DNA of 64,000 nucleotides from Pseudobdellovibrionaceae bacterium (GTDB taxonomy: Bacteria; Bdellovibrionota; Bdellovibrionia; Bdellovibrionales; Bdellovibrionaceae). Each line of letters opens with the position of its first letter. Positions within the stretch are counted from its first letter, which is position 1. Location: NCBI GenBank assembly GCA_022843825.1, contig JALHMX010000008.1:51722-115721 (forward strand), read 5' to 3'. Both the position numbers and the translations under genes were made by a program. Shown here in pieces: positions 52,179 to 60,840 of the stretch. The notes beneath the pieces are model-generated. The model was not told the DNA's origin. It did no database searches and saw only the letters and a program-made list of their open reading frames with translations.

Positions 52179-52580
52179 TTACTTCTTAGCGCGTTTCGTT
52201 GCTGCTGGACGCTTCTTTGCTTTTCGAGTTGTTTTTTTTGTAGCCGTTTTCGCAGCCGCCGATTTCGTCTTTAGCATTTTTTCAAACTGCGCGCGTTTAG
52301 CATCAGCCTGTTTTTTGTAGTTTTTTAAGTTTTTCTCAACATCAGCAGCTGATTTTTTAACTTTAGTCAAAAATGACTTCACTTCTTTTTGAAGTTCATT
52401 TTCTTTAGACGAAACTTTTTTAAGAAGCTGTTTGTATGTTTTAAGTGCTTCTTTTTTATTTAAGTGCTTCACTTTAGATTGAATGTCCTTAGTTGCAGTT
52501 TGAACCTCTGAGATAACTTTCTTTACGTTCGGATCTTTAGATAATTTTTCGATCATGTCTTGAATTTTGTTAAGTGCCAT
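52179..52580 (-). CDS. Histone H1-like/phasin-like Lys-rich protein
   Basis: A 133-residue highly basic protein. Residues 1-100 are helical with heptad character (IQDMIEKLSKDPNVKKVISEV, QADAKRAQFEKML), similar to phasin or DUF-type coiled coils. The tail AAKTATKKTTRKAKKRP is an H1-like DNA-binding extension. It ends three bases ahead of gcvP, an odd neighbour for a DNA-binding protein, and may be cotranscribed with it. The reading as nucleoid-associated is inferred from composition. Confidence 0.65.
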   Translation of the reverse strand: MALNKIQDMIEKLSKDPNVKKVISEVQTATKDIQSKVKHLNKKEALKTYKQLLKKVSSKENELQKEVKSFLTKVKKSAADVEKNLKNYKKQADAKRAQFEKMLKTKSAAAKTATKKTTRKAKKRPAATKRAKK

Positions 52581-52636
52581 TTTTCCTCCTTAGGATTACA
52601 TTCGTTCGGCATAACTCTAAACAATTTGCGACAAAA

Positions 52637-53965
52637 TCACAATGTAAAATTAAAATCCTGGATCAGGGCTCCTGGAAGCTTAGCTACTCCTAGCCGACGT
52701 TTTTGATAGGTCGCAGCTTCAACAAAAAGCTCTTGATGTGATGTTAAAGCTAATAAATTTGATCCTAATAGATTATAAATGCTGTCATCAAAGCGCAGAT
52801 CCGCAATTGGCCCCTTAATTTCACCTTTTTCGACCCAAAAGCAGGCATAGCGGGTCATTCCCGTGATTCGTGCGGACTGCTGATCGCTCCAGTTTAAGTA
52901 GTGAAGATTAGATAAATAAAGCCCAGTATCTAGTTTTTTAAGAATTTCTGCCTGTGCTAAAGTACCCGGCTTAATTTCCGGAGAGCTTAAGCGCTCATCA
53001 GGTTCTGCCTGATTTGAGGGAATATCATATTCTTGAGCGGTCGCAGAGCTGACCTGCAAATTGATAGTTTTTCCCTTTTCAATCAAAGAGGTTTGTTTGG
53101 CGCTAAGCTCCCCCAGCGAATTAAACGGGGGAACGTAGCCTAAACCAATGTTTTCAATCAAACTGAATTTTTCAGATAGGTGCAGTTCATTTTGATGGAG
53201 CTTGCGCAAACCCGATCGACCTTGTTTTAATGCTGCATAGCTAAAGCCCCCCCAAGACATCGTTTGTAAAACCTCTAGCAAAGCCATTGGTTCAAGATAC
53301 ACACGATGTTTCCCCTTGGGTACGTCTATTGAGGGTAGATTTAAAAGTCCTAACTTAGTTTTAGTTTGCTCTATGTTTTTTACTAGCGCATCTTTGCTCC
53401 AGTTTTCTGTTGAAAAAAAACCTTTAGCTGCCTTGGGACCGTTGTAGATCGAATAATCTAGAAAGAAAAAATCATTTTCAAAGTAATGAAACTGTCCTTT
53501 AGAGTTAATTGATATTTGTCTAAGTGGGCCAGAGCAATAAAGTCCAGCCATGTCTGCAGAGCCAAAACACTCAATAATCGTTTTAAGCATTTCTTCATCA
53601 TTCGGGCGGACAACCTTTTTGATGGACTGGGACTGACCATGATTACAAATGGCTACAAATTGGGGATGGATGTCGATTCGCGGCAATTGATCCCGACAAT
53701 CCTGCAAAATTGAAAGAATTTTTTGTAAGTCTTGATCAAAATCTAAAGTAAGGCTTAAGTTCACACGTAGGGTACGTTGATTTTTTTGATAACGTAACGC
53801 CAGTTCATGCTGGTGAACGTGAGTATTTTGACGAACGCGGGCTCCGTTGAATCGTATAAATTGACTTTCTTCAGAGTGAATAAAAAAATCAGATTCTTCG
53901 TCACCTTGAAGTTGTGTGAAAAATTCTTGAGAAAGTTTTTCAAGATAATTTTTTAGATTAACCAC
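52637..53965 (-). CDS. PmbA/TldE-type peptidase subunit
   Basis: A 442-residue protein of the TldD/PmbA family. Like TldE it lacks the HExxxH zinc motif but keeps the overall layout: LSQEFFTQLQGDEESDFFIHS at the N terminus, then a shared core with RVYLEPMALLEVLQTMSWGGFSYAALKQGRSGL and the C-terminal SNLHYLNWSDQQSARITGMTR. It overlaps the tldD gene by eight bases. Heterodimers of TldD and TldE digest unfolded peptides and process microcin precursors; here the natural substrate is unknown. Confidence 0.8.
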   Translation of the reverse strand: MVNLKNYLEKLSQEFFTQLQGDEESDFFIHSEESQFIRFNGARVRQNTHVHQHELALRYQKNQRTLRVNLSLTLDFDQDLQKILSILQDCRDQLPRIDIHPQFVAICNHGQSQSIKKVVRPNDEEMLKTIIECFGSADMAGLYCSGPLRQISINSKGQFHYFENDFFFLDYSIYNGPKAAKGFFSTENWSKDALVKNIEQTKTKLGLLNLPSIDVPKGKHRVYLEPMALLEVLQTMSWGGFSYAALKQGRSGLRKLHQNELHLSEKFSLIENIGLGYVPPFNSLGELSAKQTSLIEKGKTINLQVSSATAQEYDIPSNQAEPDERLSSPEIKPGTLAQAEILKKLDTGLYLSNLHYLNWSDQQSARITGMTRYACFWVEKGEIKGPIADLRFDDSIYNLLGSNLLALTSHQELFVEAATYQKRRLGVAKLPGALIQDFNFTL

Positions 53966-55391
53966 CGAACACCTCTATATTTTTAAAAAGAGCGTAGGGC
54001 GAAGAGTGGCCTACGCGAATCACCTGGCTAGGCTCACCTTTTCCACAATAAGGAGAGCCATAAGTTTCTACAGTGTCGGAGACAGTTAAGCCGGCTAAAT
54101 TATTCCAGAATGGAACCGTTACTCCACGGTAGTTAGGGTTCTTAAGTGTTTTAGTTAGTTTCCCATTTTTAATTTGTTTAGCATATTCACAACCAAACTG
54201 AAATTTTCGCCGATAGTCGTCAATAGACCAGGATCGGTTTGAATACATAATTACTCCATTTTCAACTTGGGAAATCATTTGCTGCAAAGTTAATGACCCA
54301 CCCTCTAAATTAATATTGGCCATGCGGTCAATCGGAGCGCGGTTCCAAGAACTTGATCGCGCATTAGCTACGCCGGGAATTTTAGATCTTGCTTGGCTTT
54401 CTAGGCTACCTAGTCCCGCAATGAGCAAGCCGTCTTTAATAAGATATTTTTTCTCTGCTGGATTCCCAATCTCATCAAACTTGTAACTGGCCATTTCATT
54501 AGATACAGTAGGATCGAAAACCACGTTCATCAATTTGCTGCCATATTTAAGCTTGCCGAAGTCTTGTGGCTGGACAAAGCTCCACCCTGCAAAATTTCTT
54601 TCATCGCCTAGAATTCGATCCAACTCTAAAGGATGTCCGATAGATTCGTGAATTTGCAACAGCATTTGATCAGGGGCTAAGATAAGGTCACAAGTTTCAT
54701 GAACACAGTTTTCTGCTGTTAAAAGCTCCAGAGCCTCTTGAGATAACTGATCGCAATCCTGTTCTAATTTATCAAAATTGAAATACTCAGCGCCAATTTG
54801 CAGACAGTTGCCGCGTCCGCCATGATGAGAGCGAGTTTGAGTTTCAGCGCCATCTTGTGCTGTGGCTGAAAACGAGCTGACCACGATATTAAAATTTTGC
54901 TGAAATTGACTACCATTACTGGAGATATAATTTTGTTCAGTTTCAATAACCATGGCATCGGCAACCGCACTGATTATTTTATCACTGACTTTTAAGCGCT
55001 GAGACGCTTTTTTAAGGAAATCATATATTTCTGCCGTGGAGATTTGATCCAATGATTTTTGTCGATGTGAAATATATGTGCCTTCTGAACGCGGACGTAC
55101 TGATAAATCAAAATGATGAACAGCATTTTTGGAGGCCACTTTTGTCATCGTTAAAGCACGATCGAAAGCTTGCTGTATTCCTTCTGATGTTAATTCACTG
55201 GTGGCCCCATAGCCAATATGTCCATCTTTCATAACTTCTATCGTTAAACCAGCATCCATATCAATACTGATGTTTTCGGGTTTGCCATTTCTGACCGATA
55301 AATCGCGAGTTTTTTCTGTTACAGTTTTAAAAGCAACAAAATCAGCTTCTGCACTTAAAGACTTAAAAATTTTTTCAATTTGTGTTTGCAT
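53958..55391 (-). CDS. tldD: TldD-type metallopeptidase subunit
   Basis: The catalytic partner of the TldD/TldE pair, 477 residues. The zinc site is LLQIHESIGHPLELDRILGDERNFAG near residue 250 (HExxxH). Other signatures are DAGLTIEVMKDGHIGYGATSEL near residue 43, ARSSSWNRAPIDRMANINLEGG near 355 and NRSWSIDDYRRKFQFGCEYAKQI near 400. The gene is transcribed divergently from epmA with a gap of 29 bases, and its stop overlaps the TldE-like start. Confidence 0.9.
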   Translation of the reverse strand: MQTQIEKIFKSLSAEADFVAFKTVTEKTRDLSVRNGKPENISIDMDAGLTIEVMKDGHIGYGATSELTSEGIQQAFDRALTMTKVASKNAVHHFDLSVRPRSEGTYISHRQKSLDQISTAEIYDFLKKASQRLKVSDKIISAVADAMVIETEQNYISSNGSQFQQNFNIVVSSFSATAQDGAETQTRSHHGGRGNCLQIGAEYFNFDKLEQDCDQLSQEALELLTAENCVHETCDLILAPDQMLLQIHESIGHPLELDRILGDERNFAGWSFVQPQDFGKLKYGSKLMNVVFDPTVSNEMASYKFDEIGNPAEKKYLIKDGLLIAGLGSLESQARSKIPGVANARSSSWNRAPIDRMANINLEGGSLTLQQMISQVENGVIMYSNRSWSIDDYRRKFQFGCEYAKQIKNGKLTKTLKNPNYRGVTVPFWNNLAGLTVSDTVETYGSPYCGKGEPSQVIRVGHSSPYALFKNIEVFGG

Positions 55392-55420
55392 AGACTTATT
55401 TTATACGCCATCTTTTGAAA

Positions 55421-56617
55421 ATGAGCAAAAACAGAGAAATATTTTTAAAACAACACTGGGCGAAATACCCAGAATCTCCTCGTGGCGCATTAAGATTTGG
55501 ACGCGTATATCAAATGAGAGTAGGTCATTATAATCTTTCGGATTGGACTGCAATTGAAGGAACTGATCACAAGGGTGCTGATATTTTAAGTGATGGTGAT
55601 ATTATCGCGATATTACCTGCCGCTCAGTTTATTTTGATAACTCCAAATTTAACGTCCAATCCATGTTTTTATCCCGCGGAAACAGATCCGTGGGCTCTTA
55701 AACGCTGTTGGTTTGAGTTTCAACAGCATCTTCGAGATTTTTTTAAGGAAAAAAGATTTTTAGAGGTTAAAACGCCGACTTTAGTGAAATGCCCTGGAAC
55801 TGAGCCATCTTTAGATGTTTTTGAAACCCAGTTTATCTTAGGATCCAAGAAAGAAAAATTTTTTCTACCGACATCTCCAGAAATACAGCTTAAAAAAATG
55901 TTGTCCGAGGGTGCGGAAAGAATTTTTGAAATAGCCTCGGTATTTCGCAATGGCGAACAAACAGATCGTCATCGTTTCGAGTTTACTATGCTTGAGTGGT
56001 ATCGCTCTTATGCTCATCTTACGATGATTAAGCACGATATGATTGAATTAGTGGAATATATTTCAGACCGATTAAAAGTGTCACGTCCAAAAGAGGTTCT
56101 TACGTTTTCAGTTTCTGAGCTTTTTAAACAGTATTGCGATTTTGACCTTAAACCTAATACTTCAATGGATGAGTTAAAAAATCTTGCGAATAAGCTAAAT
56201 GTTGATATCAGCTCAGCAAAAACTATTGATGATTATTTTTATCTTATCTTCATTGATAAAATTGAAAACAAGTGGCCACTTGATCGTTTAGTTTTTGTTG
56301 AAAAGTACCCACCATATCAAGCCGCACTAGCTCGTATGAGTAAAGACGGGTGGGCCGAGCGCTTTGAGGCGTATTGGAATGGATTAGAACTTGCCAATGC
56401 TTTTCACGAGCTCAATGATCCTGAAGTTCAACGTCAGCGCTCGCAAGAGGATCTAGAGAAAAAAAGATTAATGAATAAAGCAGAAATAGAGTTAGACGAA
56501 GATTTTTTCCAAGCTTTAGATCGCGGTATGCCACCTAGCGCAGGAATTTCCGTAGGTGTTGAGCGCTTATACATGGCGGCCAAAAATATTAAGGACATAA
56601 ATCAGATTTTAAAATAA
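55421..56617 (+). CDS. epmA: EF-P (R)-beta-lysine ligase-like protein with N-terminal extension
   Basis: A 398-residue class II synthetase-type enzyme related to EpmA (PoxA/GenX), which attaches beta-lysine to elongation factor P. The core from about residue 88 reads WFEFQQHLRDFFKEKRFLEVKTPTLVKCPGTEPSLDVFET, then LPTSPEIQLKKMLSEG (motif 2), RIFEIASVFRNGEQTDRHRFEFTMLEWY and the motif 3 region GMPPSAGISVGVERLYM. E. coli EpmA has about 325 residues; the extra 75 residues here look like an OB-type extension (RVGHYNLSDWTAIEG). ATG 55421 is preferred over TTG 55415. The stop codon lies inside the large inverted repeat described below. Confidence 0.85.
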   Translation: MSKNREIFLKQHWAKYPESPRGALRFGRVYQMRVGHYNLSDWTAIEGTDHKGADILSDGDIIAILPAAQFILITPNLTSNPCFYPAETDPWALKRCWFEFQQHLRDFFKEKRFLEVKTPTLVKCPGTEPSLDVFETQFILGSKKEKFFLPTSPEIQLKKMLSEGAERIFEIASVFRNGEQTDRHRFEFTMLEWYRSYAHLTMIKHDMIELVEYISDRLKVSRPKEVLTFSVSELFKQYCDFDLKPNTSMDELKNLANKLNVDISSAKTIDDYFYLIFIDKIENKWPLDRLVFVEKYPPYQAALARMSKDGWAERFEAYWNGLELANAFHELNDPEVQRQRSQEDLEKKRLMNKAEIELDEDFFQALDRGMPPSAGISVGVERLYMAAKNIKDINQILK

Positions 56618-56769
56618 ATTTCCCTTCATAAAAACGAGTTCGGCTTTTTGCATTTAGAGCTTCAAAGGCTCAAACAGCGTGCTGGCGCCCGAACTCGCTT
56701 TGAAGCTCTAAATACAAAAAACGCATGTTTGAGATTTTTATGAAGGGAAATTTATTTTAAAATCTGATT
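56600..56769. repeat. Large palindromic element between epmA and hup (perfect 35-bp arms)
   Basis: The left arm (56600-56634) and the right arm (56735-56769) are perfect 35-base inverted copies (AATCAGATTTTAAAATAAAT... and the reverse complement). The left arm starts at an epmA codon and contains its last five codons plus the TAA stop (56615-56617); the right arm ends inside the hup stop codon (56768-56770). Between them lie more palindromes: CGAGTTCGG (56635-56643) with its complement at 56689-56697, and ATTTAGAGCTTCAAA (56652-56666) with its complement at 56699-56713, the two pairs crossing in order. The element could be a bidirectional terminator, a cruciform site or the trace of a palindromic insertion. 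Confidence 0.9.
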
Positions 56770-57043
56770 ATTTGTTCAAAGAGTCTTTAAGTTCTTTTCC
56801 TACTTTGAAAAAGGGAAGTTTCTTTTCGCCGACAGCGATAACTTCACCGGTGCGCGGATTTCTTCCTTTGTAAGCGTCGTACTCACGATTGACAAAAGAT
56901 CCAAACCCTCGAATTTCAATTCGATCATCTTTCATTAATGCTTCCACCATAGAGTCAAAAATAGTGTTGACCACGGCTTCAGCTTTTACTCGCGTAATTC
57001 CCGCTTTTTCAGATACCAAATTGATTAAGTCTGCTTTTGTCAT
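56768..57043 (-). CDS. hup: HU-family DNA-binding protein
   Basis: A 91-residue HU/IHF-type nucleoid protein. The N terminus TKADLINLVSEKAGITRVKAEAVVNTIFDSM, IEIRGFGSFVNREYDAYKGRNPRTGEVIAVGEKKLPFFKVGKELKD and the beta-arm RNPRTGE are all conserved, including the Pro at the arm tip. It is a typical HU homodimer subunit. It stands alone between the palindromic element and a glycosyltransferase gene transcribed in the same direction. Confidence 0.95.
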   Translation of the reverse strand: MTKADLINLVSEKAGITRVKAEAVVNTIFDSMVEALMKDDRIEIRGFGSFVNREYDAYKGRNPRTGEVIAVGEKKLPFFKVGKELKDSLNK

Positions 57044-57073
57044 AAGATCCTCTAAATACCTTATATTATTAAG

Positions 57074-58357
57074 TTATCTATCCACGCTGACAACACTTTT
57101 AGCTGGCGCACTGTTTAATTTTCCCCATTTTTTTAGGATTTCGTAGTAGGACTGTATTAAGGACTCAATCATCTTCTGACGATCAAAAGATTCAACCACC
57201 TTTTGTCGAGCTTTCTCACCAATTTGCTTGAAAGACTCAACATCTTCTTGTTCGATTACAGCGCTTAATAATTGAATTAGAGTTTTTTCATCTGCAGGAC
57301 GTACCAAAAAGCCATTCTCTTTTTCGGTTATATACTCTGAAATGGGGCTGAGCTCTGAGCCAATGACAATTTTTTTCTGCGCCATAGCTTCTATCATACT
57401 TGGCTCTAATCCAGTGGAGCGTGAACTCAAATTCACATATACACTGCACAAACTAATGTAATTGAGCAATTCAGTAGCACCGATTGGGCCAGGCATGATA
57501 ACACGGCTACCAAGTACCAGCTTCAGCATTTGATACTCAACACTTTTCCATTGCGGACCATCACCAATAATAATCAAATAACAATTCGAATTTTTCAGGA
57601 CGACTTTTTCGAATGCTTGTAACAATGGATTAAGTTCCAGTGCATTTGTGAAATCTGAAACCGCCAAGATGATACGAGCATCATCAGGAAGTTGTAGACG
57701 CATTTTAAAATTTCCAGATTGCTCGCGTTCTGTTAAGTCGCCGAGATTAATTCCATAGGGAACAGTATAAGTGTGATAATCAGGATACAGAAAGTATCTT
57801 TCTAATATAGTTCTTTGCTGGGGAGTTGTTGTAAACACGCCATCGGCAGTTTGCAAGAGGCTGCGTTCTTTAAGAAAGTAGCTCTGAAAAAAACGGAATC
57901 CAACGCGCAAAGAAGTTTTAATCTGAGATCTTAGAGTTCCGCTGTTCTCCGACATTATTGAAAACAGCTCTGCCATTCCTGTGGCCTCTATATCGTAAGC
58001 TACCGTGACATTAAACAGTTTCTTATGTCGACCAATTTTCCAAGCACTGTCATCTACACTGTGTACAATGTCAAAAGGCCTATCTTTATGTAGGACTGCA
58101 AATTTCTTAAAAACTAAATCAGGAAATCTTAGAATTTTGGATTTAGTCGCAGGCCCATCATAAAGATAATAGGCCCTAATTCCGTCACGAAAAACTTCAG
58201 GCTTCTTGAGGGGAGATGTCGTTGATATAATAGTTACATCATGTCCTTTTTGAGATAGTCCCTGGGCCAGTGGCCAAAGCATCCCGGAATCAGTGGCACG
58301 ACTTTGCACTAAAATTTTTTGCCCGACTAAACAAATGCGTAATTTTTTTTCGTTCAT
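57074..58357 (-). CDS. Glycosyltransferase family 4
   Basis: A 427-residue GT-B fold retaining glycosyltransferase. The N-terminal part begins LRICLVGQKILVQSRATDSGMLWPLAQGLSQKGHDVTIISTTS, and the C-terminal donor-binding half has the pattern ILAVSDFTNALELNPLLQAFEKV (residue 225), IIGDGPQWKSVEYQM, RVIMPGPIGATELLNYISLCSVYVNLSSRSTGLEPSMIEAMAQKK and GSELSPISEYITEKENGFLVRPAD, with the Glu of the EX7E motif. It overlaps the upstream gene by four bases. It probably builds a cell-surface glycan; the sugar is unknown. Confidence 0.87.
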   Translation of the reverse strand: MNEKKLRICLVGQKILVQSRATDSGMLWPLAQGLSQKGHDVTIISTTSPLKKPEVFRDGIRAYYLYDGPATKSKILRFPDLVFKKFAVLHKDRPFDIVHSVDDSAWKIGRHKKLFNVTVAYDIEATGMAELFSIMSENSGTLRSQIKTSLRVGFRFFQSYFLKERSLLQTADGVFTTTPQQRTILERYFLYPDYHTYTVPYGINLGDLTEREQSGNFKMRLQLPDDARIILAVSDFTNALELNPLLQAFEKVVLKNSNCYLIIIGDGPQWKSVEYQMLKLVLGSRVIMPGPIGATELLNYISLCSVYVNLSSRSTGLEPSMIEAMAQKKIVIGSELSPISEYITEKENGFLVRPADEKTLIQLLSAVIEQEDVESFKQIGEKARQKVVESFDRQKMIESLIQSYYEILKKWGKLNSAPAKSVVSVDR

Positions 58358-59343
58358 GACGGTGAAACCTTCTGGCCAGAGTAACTTAAGCTTTTTTCAT
58401 GAATGAGCTTAGAGTATAATCTAGAAATTTCATTTATTTTATCTTCTGTAGAGATATTCATAGAAAAACTATTGTCACTAAAAAATTTTTTAGATGAGTT
58501 GATTAAGTTTTTTTTGGTATCATTAAAATCGCTAATCCAGCAATTTTTAGCATGTTTCCAAAAATGAGGAAAGCCTGACGCTTGATTTTTTGTTAAAATC
58601 AAAAACTGTCTGTAGAAGCAAGTCCAGTCGACATATTTTTGAAAAATATCCGCCTGCCTTAAATAGCTTAAATCAACAATCATGTGATTGTTTTTAAAAA
58701 ACTCAAGAGTACTTTCTGGCTTCAAAATAACAATGGCCGTTTGATAATCTGGGTTATCTTGAATGAAAGTGCGCCATTGCTTTCTTGCTTGCGCCGTTCC
58801 CCAGCGTTCTGCTACGGAAGTGGCATCGATGAGAAGTGACATACCATCAGGCACAGACCGATCTTTAAGCTCATTAAAATTTTCTATTGCTATTTTAAGG
58901 ATGTAGATTTGACGATCTATTTTCGCCTCCGGACTACTTATCATTTTATTTAGAGGAAACAGGGGAAGAATAAATTTATATTTGAGCTTATTTTTATATG
59001 ATTTTAAGCTATTAATTTCCGGAGTAGAAAACGCGTCAATAAGTTTAAACTGTAGACGTTCAATTAAGGTACGATCGGCATTTTTACAATTCAGGTAGGA
59101 AAGCACTGTCACCAAACTCTTAGTTTTTGCAGTTAATAGCAATGCCTGATCTTTTAAGTTTAGATGGGGATGGTCAGAAAGCAAATGGAAAACATCATAG
59201 TTTTTTTTGATTAAGCGCGCAGGATGAGTGTGTGTTGAAAACTCAACGTCATGTCCAATCAACTGCATTTCGTATTGCAATCTAAGAGCTTGCTCTTGAG
59301 TTTCTTTTTTTGAAGATGAGGTGTGAATTAATATATAAGCCAT
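58354..59343 (-). CDS. Protein of unknown function next to a glycosyltransferase (degenerate GT-B-like)
   Basis: A 329-residue protein without a clear family. The opening ILIHTSSSKKETQEQALRLQYEMQLIGHDVEFST looks like the first strand-loop-helix of a GT-B glycosyltransferase, and DVFHLLSDHPHLN fits a second strand, but I see no donor-binding motif. The second half is helical and rich in Lys, Asn and Phe. It overlaps the GT4 gene by four bases, so the two proteins may act together. It could be a regulatory or acceptor-binding partner. Confidence 0.5.
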   Translation of the reverse strand: MAYILIHTSSSKKETQEQALRLQYEMQLIGHDVEFSTHTHPARLIKKNYDVFHLLSDHPHLNLKDQALLLTAKTKSLVTVLSYLNCKNADRTLIERLQFKLIDAFSTPEINSLKSYKNKLKYKFILPLFPLNKMISSPEAKIDRQIYILKIAIENFNELKDRSVPDGMSLLIDATSVAERWGTAQARKQWRTFIQDNPDYQTAIVILKPESTLEFFKNNHMIVDLSYLRQADIFQKYVDWTCFYRQFLILTKNQASGFPHFWKHAKNCWISDFNDTKKNLINSSKKFFSDNSFSMNISTEDKINEISRLYSKLIHEKSLSYSGQKVSPS

Positions 59344-59344
59344 A

Positions 59345-59845
59345 TTAAGTACTTTTTAGGTTTAGTGCTTGGAAAATACGGTCCAAATTTTTTCGATTAG
59401 CGTCTGGAATTTTACGCAATGGCAACTCCGCTGGAAGGATCCATTCTAGTTCCGTATGATGTTGAGCCTTAGGTTCGCCTTTCCAAAATAAAACTTCATA
59501 AAATAAAATTATTATTCCTACATCACCATAGGAGTGTGTGCAGGCAATTTTAAGATCACCAATTTCTGCTGTAATGCCGAGCTCTTCTTTAAGTTCACGA
59601 GCCAAAGCAATTTCGGGAGTCTCGCCCAGCTCGATTTTACCTCCGGGGAATTCCCATAACCCACCTAGAGTATGAGTTTTAGGGCGTTGCCCAACCAGTA
59701 TATGATTCCCTTTTTTTAAACAACCGGCCACCACGGGAATCCAATTTTTTTTAACACGCGGGCGTCGTATTGCATCGCCACTAGGTTCCGGAGCTAGATC
59801 CGGTGTTGGAATGATGGGTTGATCGTAGTTTGGCAAAGTCGGCAA
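59345..59845 (-). CDS. Nudix hydrolase (MutT-like)
   Basis: A 166-residue protein with a complete Nudix box, GGKIELGETPEIALARELKEELG near residue 68, preceded by GLWEFP, as in MutT and other (8-oxo-)dGTPases. The N-terminal extension of about 35 residues is Pro-rich (NYDQPIIPTPDLAPEPSG) and without function in MutT. Its start at 59845 lies inside the pyrD coding region, giving a 65-base overlap, which is unusually long. It may hydrolyse 8-oxo-dGTP, but Nudix specificity cannot be told from sequence alone. Confidence 0.8.
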   Translation of the reverse strand: MPTLPNYDQPIIPTPDLAPEPSGDAIRRPRVKKNWIPVVAGCLKKGNHILVGQRPKTHTLGGLWEFPGGKIELGETPEIALARELKEELGITAEIGDLKIACTHSYGDVGIIILFYEVLFWKGEPKAQHHTELEWILPAELPLRKIPDANRKNLDRIFQALNLKST

Positions 59846-60824
59846 CCTTTCTGAAAAAATAAGGCCCTTCGAAGATCAAGGTTGAATAAACTTGAACTAA
59901 GTCCGCGCCTTTACTTATTCTTTCAAAAACATTGTCCGCTGTCATCACTCCACCAGTCGAAATAATCATTTTTTTCGTTTTTTCTTTAGAGCAAATTTCA
60001 GTCGCTTGTGAAAGAAGTTTCAGTGACAACTCTTTAAGAGGGGCGCCAGACACACCGCCTTCAGGTGGATAGAACGGAGTTTGAGAGCGAGAAAGGGTAG
60101 TGTTCGTCAGCACAAAACCATCAATGCCAGATTTTAAGCAGATATGTAGTGTGTTATGAAAAGCTGAAAGGTCTAGGTCGGGACTGAGTTTAATTATCAA
60201 TGGTCGCTTAATATCTAGATTATCGCGATGTTTAACTAATGATTCTACAAACGGAACTAAGTTTTGCGTACTGGCAATATCTCGTAAGCCCTGAGTATTG
60301 GGACTACTGATATTAATCACAAAAGCATCTGCTTTTTTTTGAAAGGTGGTCATCAGTGTCTGATAATCTAAATAAGCTTTCTCATTGGGTGTATCGCGAT
60401 TTTTTCCTAAATTAATCAAAAGTGGAATTTTAATTTTGGAAGTAAGAGTCTCTAAGTTTTCATAAACTTGATATGCGCCTTCGGAAGGGAAGCCCATTTT
60501 ATTCCATAACGAATGAGTTTTTAAGTCGCGACTCATTATTTTGCCTGAGTTGGCGCGCTGTGGATGTGGTGTTACGGTGCCTACCTCTAAAAAACCGCAG
60601 CCAAGGTTTTGCCAGTCAATAATGGAGGTTGCATTTTTATCCACGCCGCCAGCTAATCCTAAGGGATTTCTAAATTTTATTTCGGCATTGTAGTCTGTTT
60701 TCCAAGTTACCGAATTCCATGTATATAGATCTTCATTCTTGGAAGAAAACTGACTCAGAATTTTTAAACCATAAGGGCTAAGGTCGTGTGCAATTTGTGG
60801 AGGTAACCATAGCCATGGTTTCAT
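59781..60824 (-). CDS. pyrD: Dihydroorotate dehydrogenase (quinone), class 2
   Basis: A flavoprotein of pyrimidine synthesis that oxidises dihydroorotate, bound to the inner membrane. The 347-residue protein has the class 2 N-terminal region, NPLGLAGGVDKNATSIIDW near residue 50, LGCGFLEVGTVTPHPQ near 73, LLINLGKNRDTPNEKAYLDYQTL and FVINISSPNTQGLRDI near 165, the PSpSLD-like KLSPDLD, and IISTGGVMTADNVFERISKGADLVQVYSTLIFEGP. ATG 60824 is the natural start, as MVYTH... upstream lies within the glutamate dehydrogenase gene. It overlaps the Nudix gene by 65 bases. Confidence 0.92.
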   Translation of the reverse strand: MKPWLWLPPQIAHDLSPYGLKILSQFSSKNEDLYTWNSVTWKTDYNAEIKFRNPLGLAGGVDKNATSIIDWQNLGCGFLEVGTVTPHPQRANSGKIMSRDLKTHSLWNKMGFPSEGAYQVYENLETLTSKIKIPLLINLGKNRDTPNEKAYLDYQTLMTTFQKKADAFVINISSPNTQGLRDIASTQNLVPFVESLVKHRDNLDIKRPLIIKLSPDLDLSAFHNTLHICLKSGIDGFVLTNTTLSRSQTPFYPPEGGVSGAPLKELSLKLLSQATEICSKEKTKKMIISTGGVMTADNVFERISKGADLVQVYSTLIFEGPYFFRKVADFAKLRSTHHSNTGSSSGT

Positions 60825-60840
60825 GTTTGTCCGTTCTTGG

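Noticed and set aside
55270..55533. Open frame of 87 residues across the tldD-epmA junction
   Set aside because: It lies on the opposite strand of tldD and in another frame of epmA, with no family resemblance.
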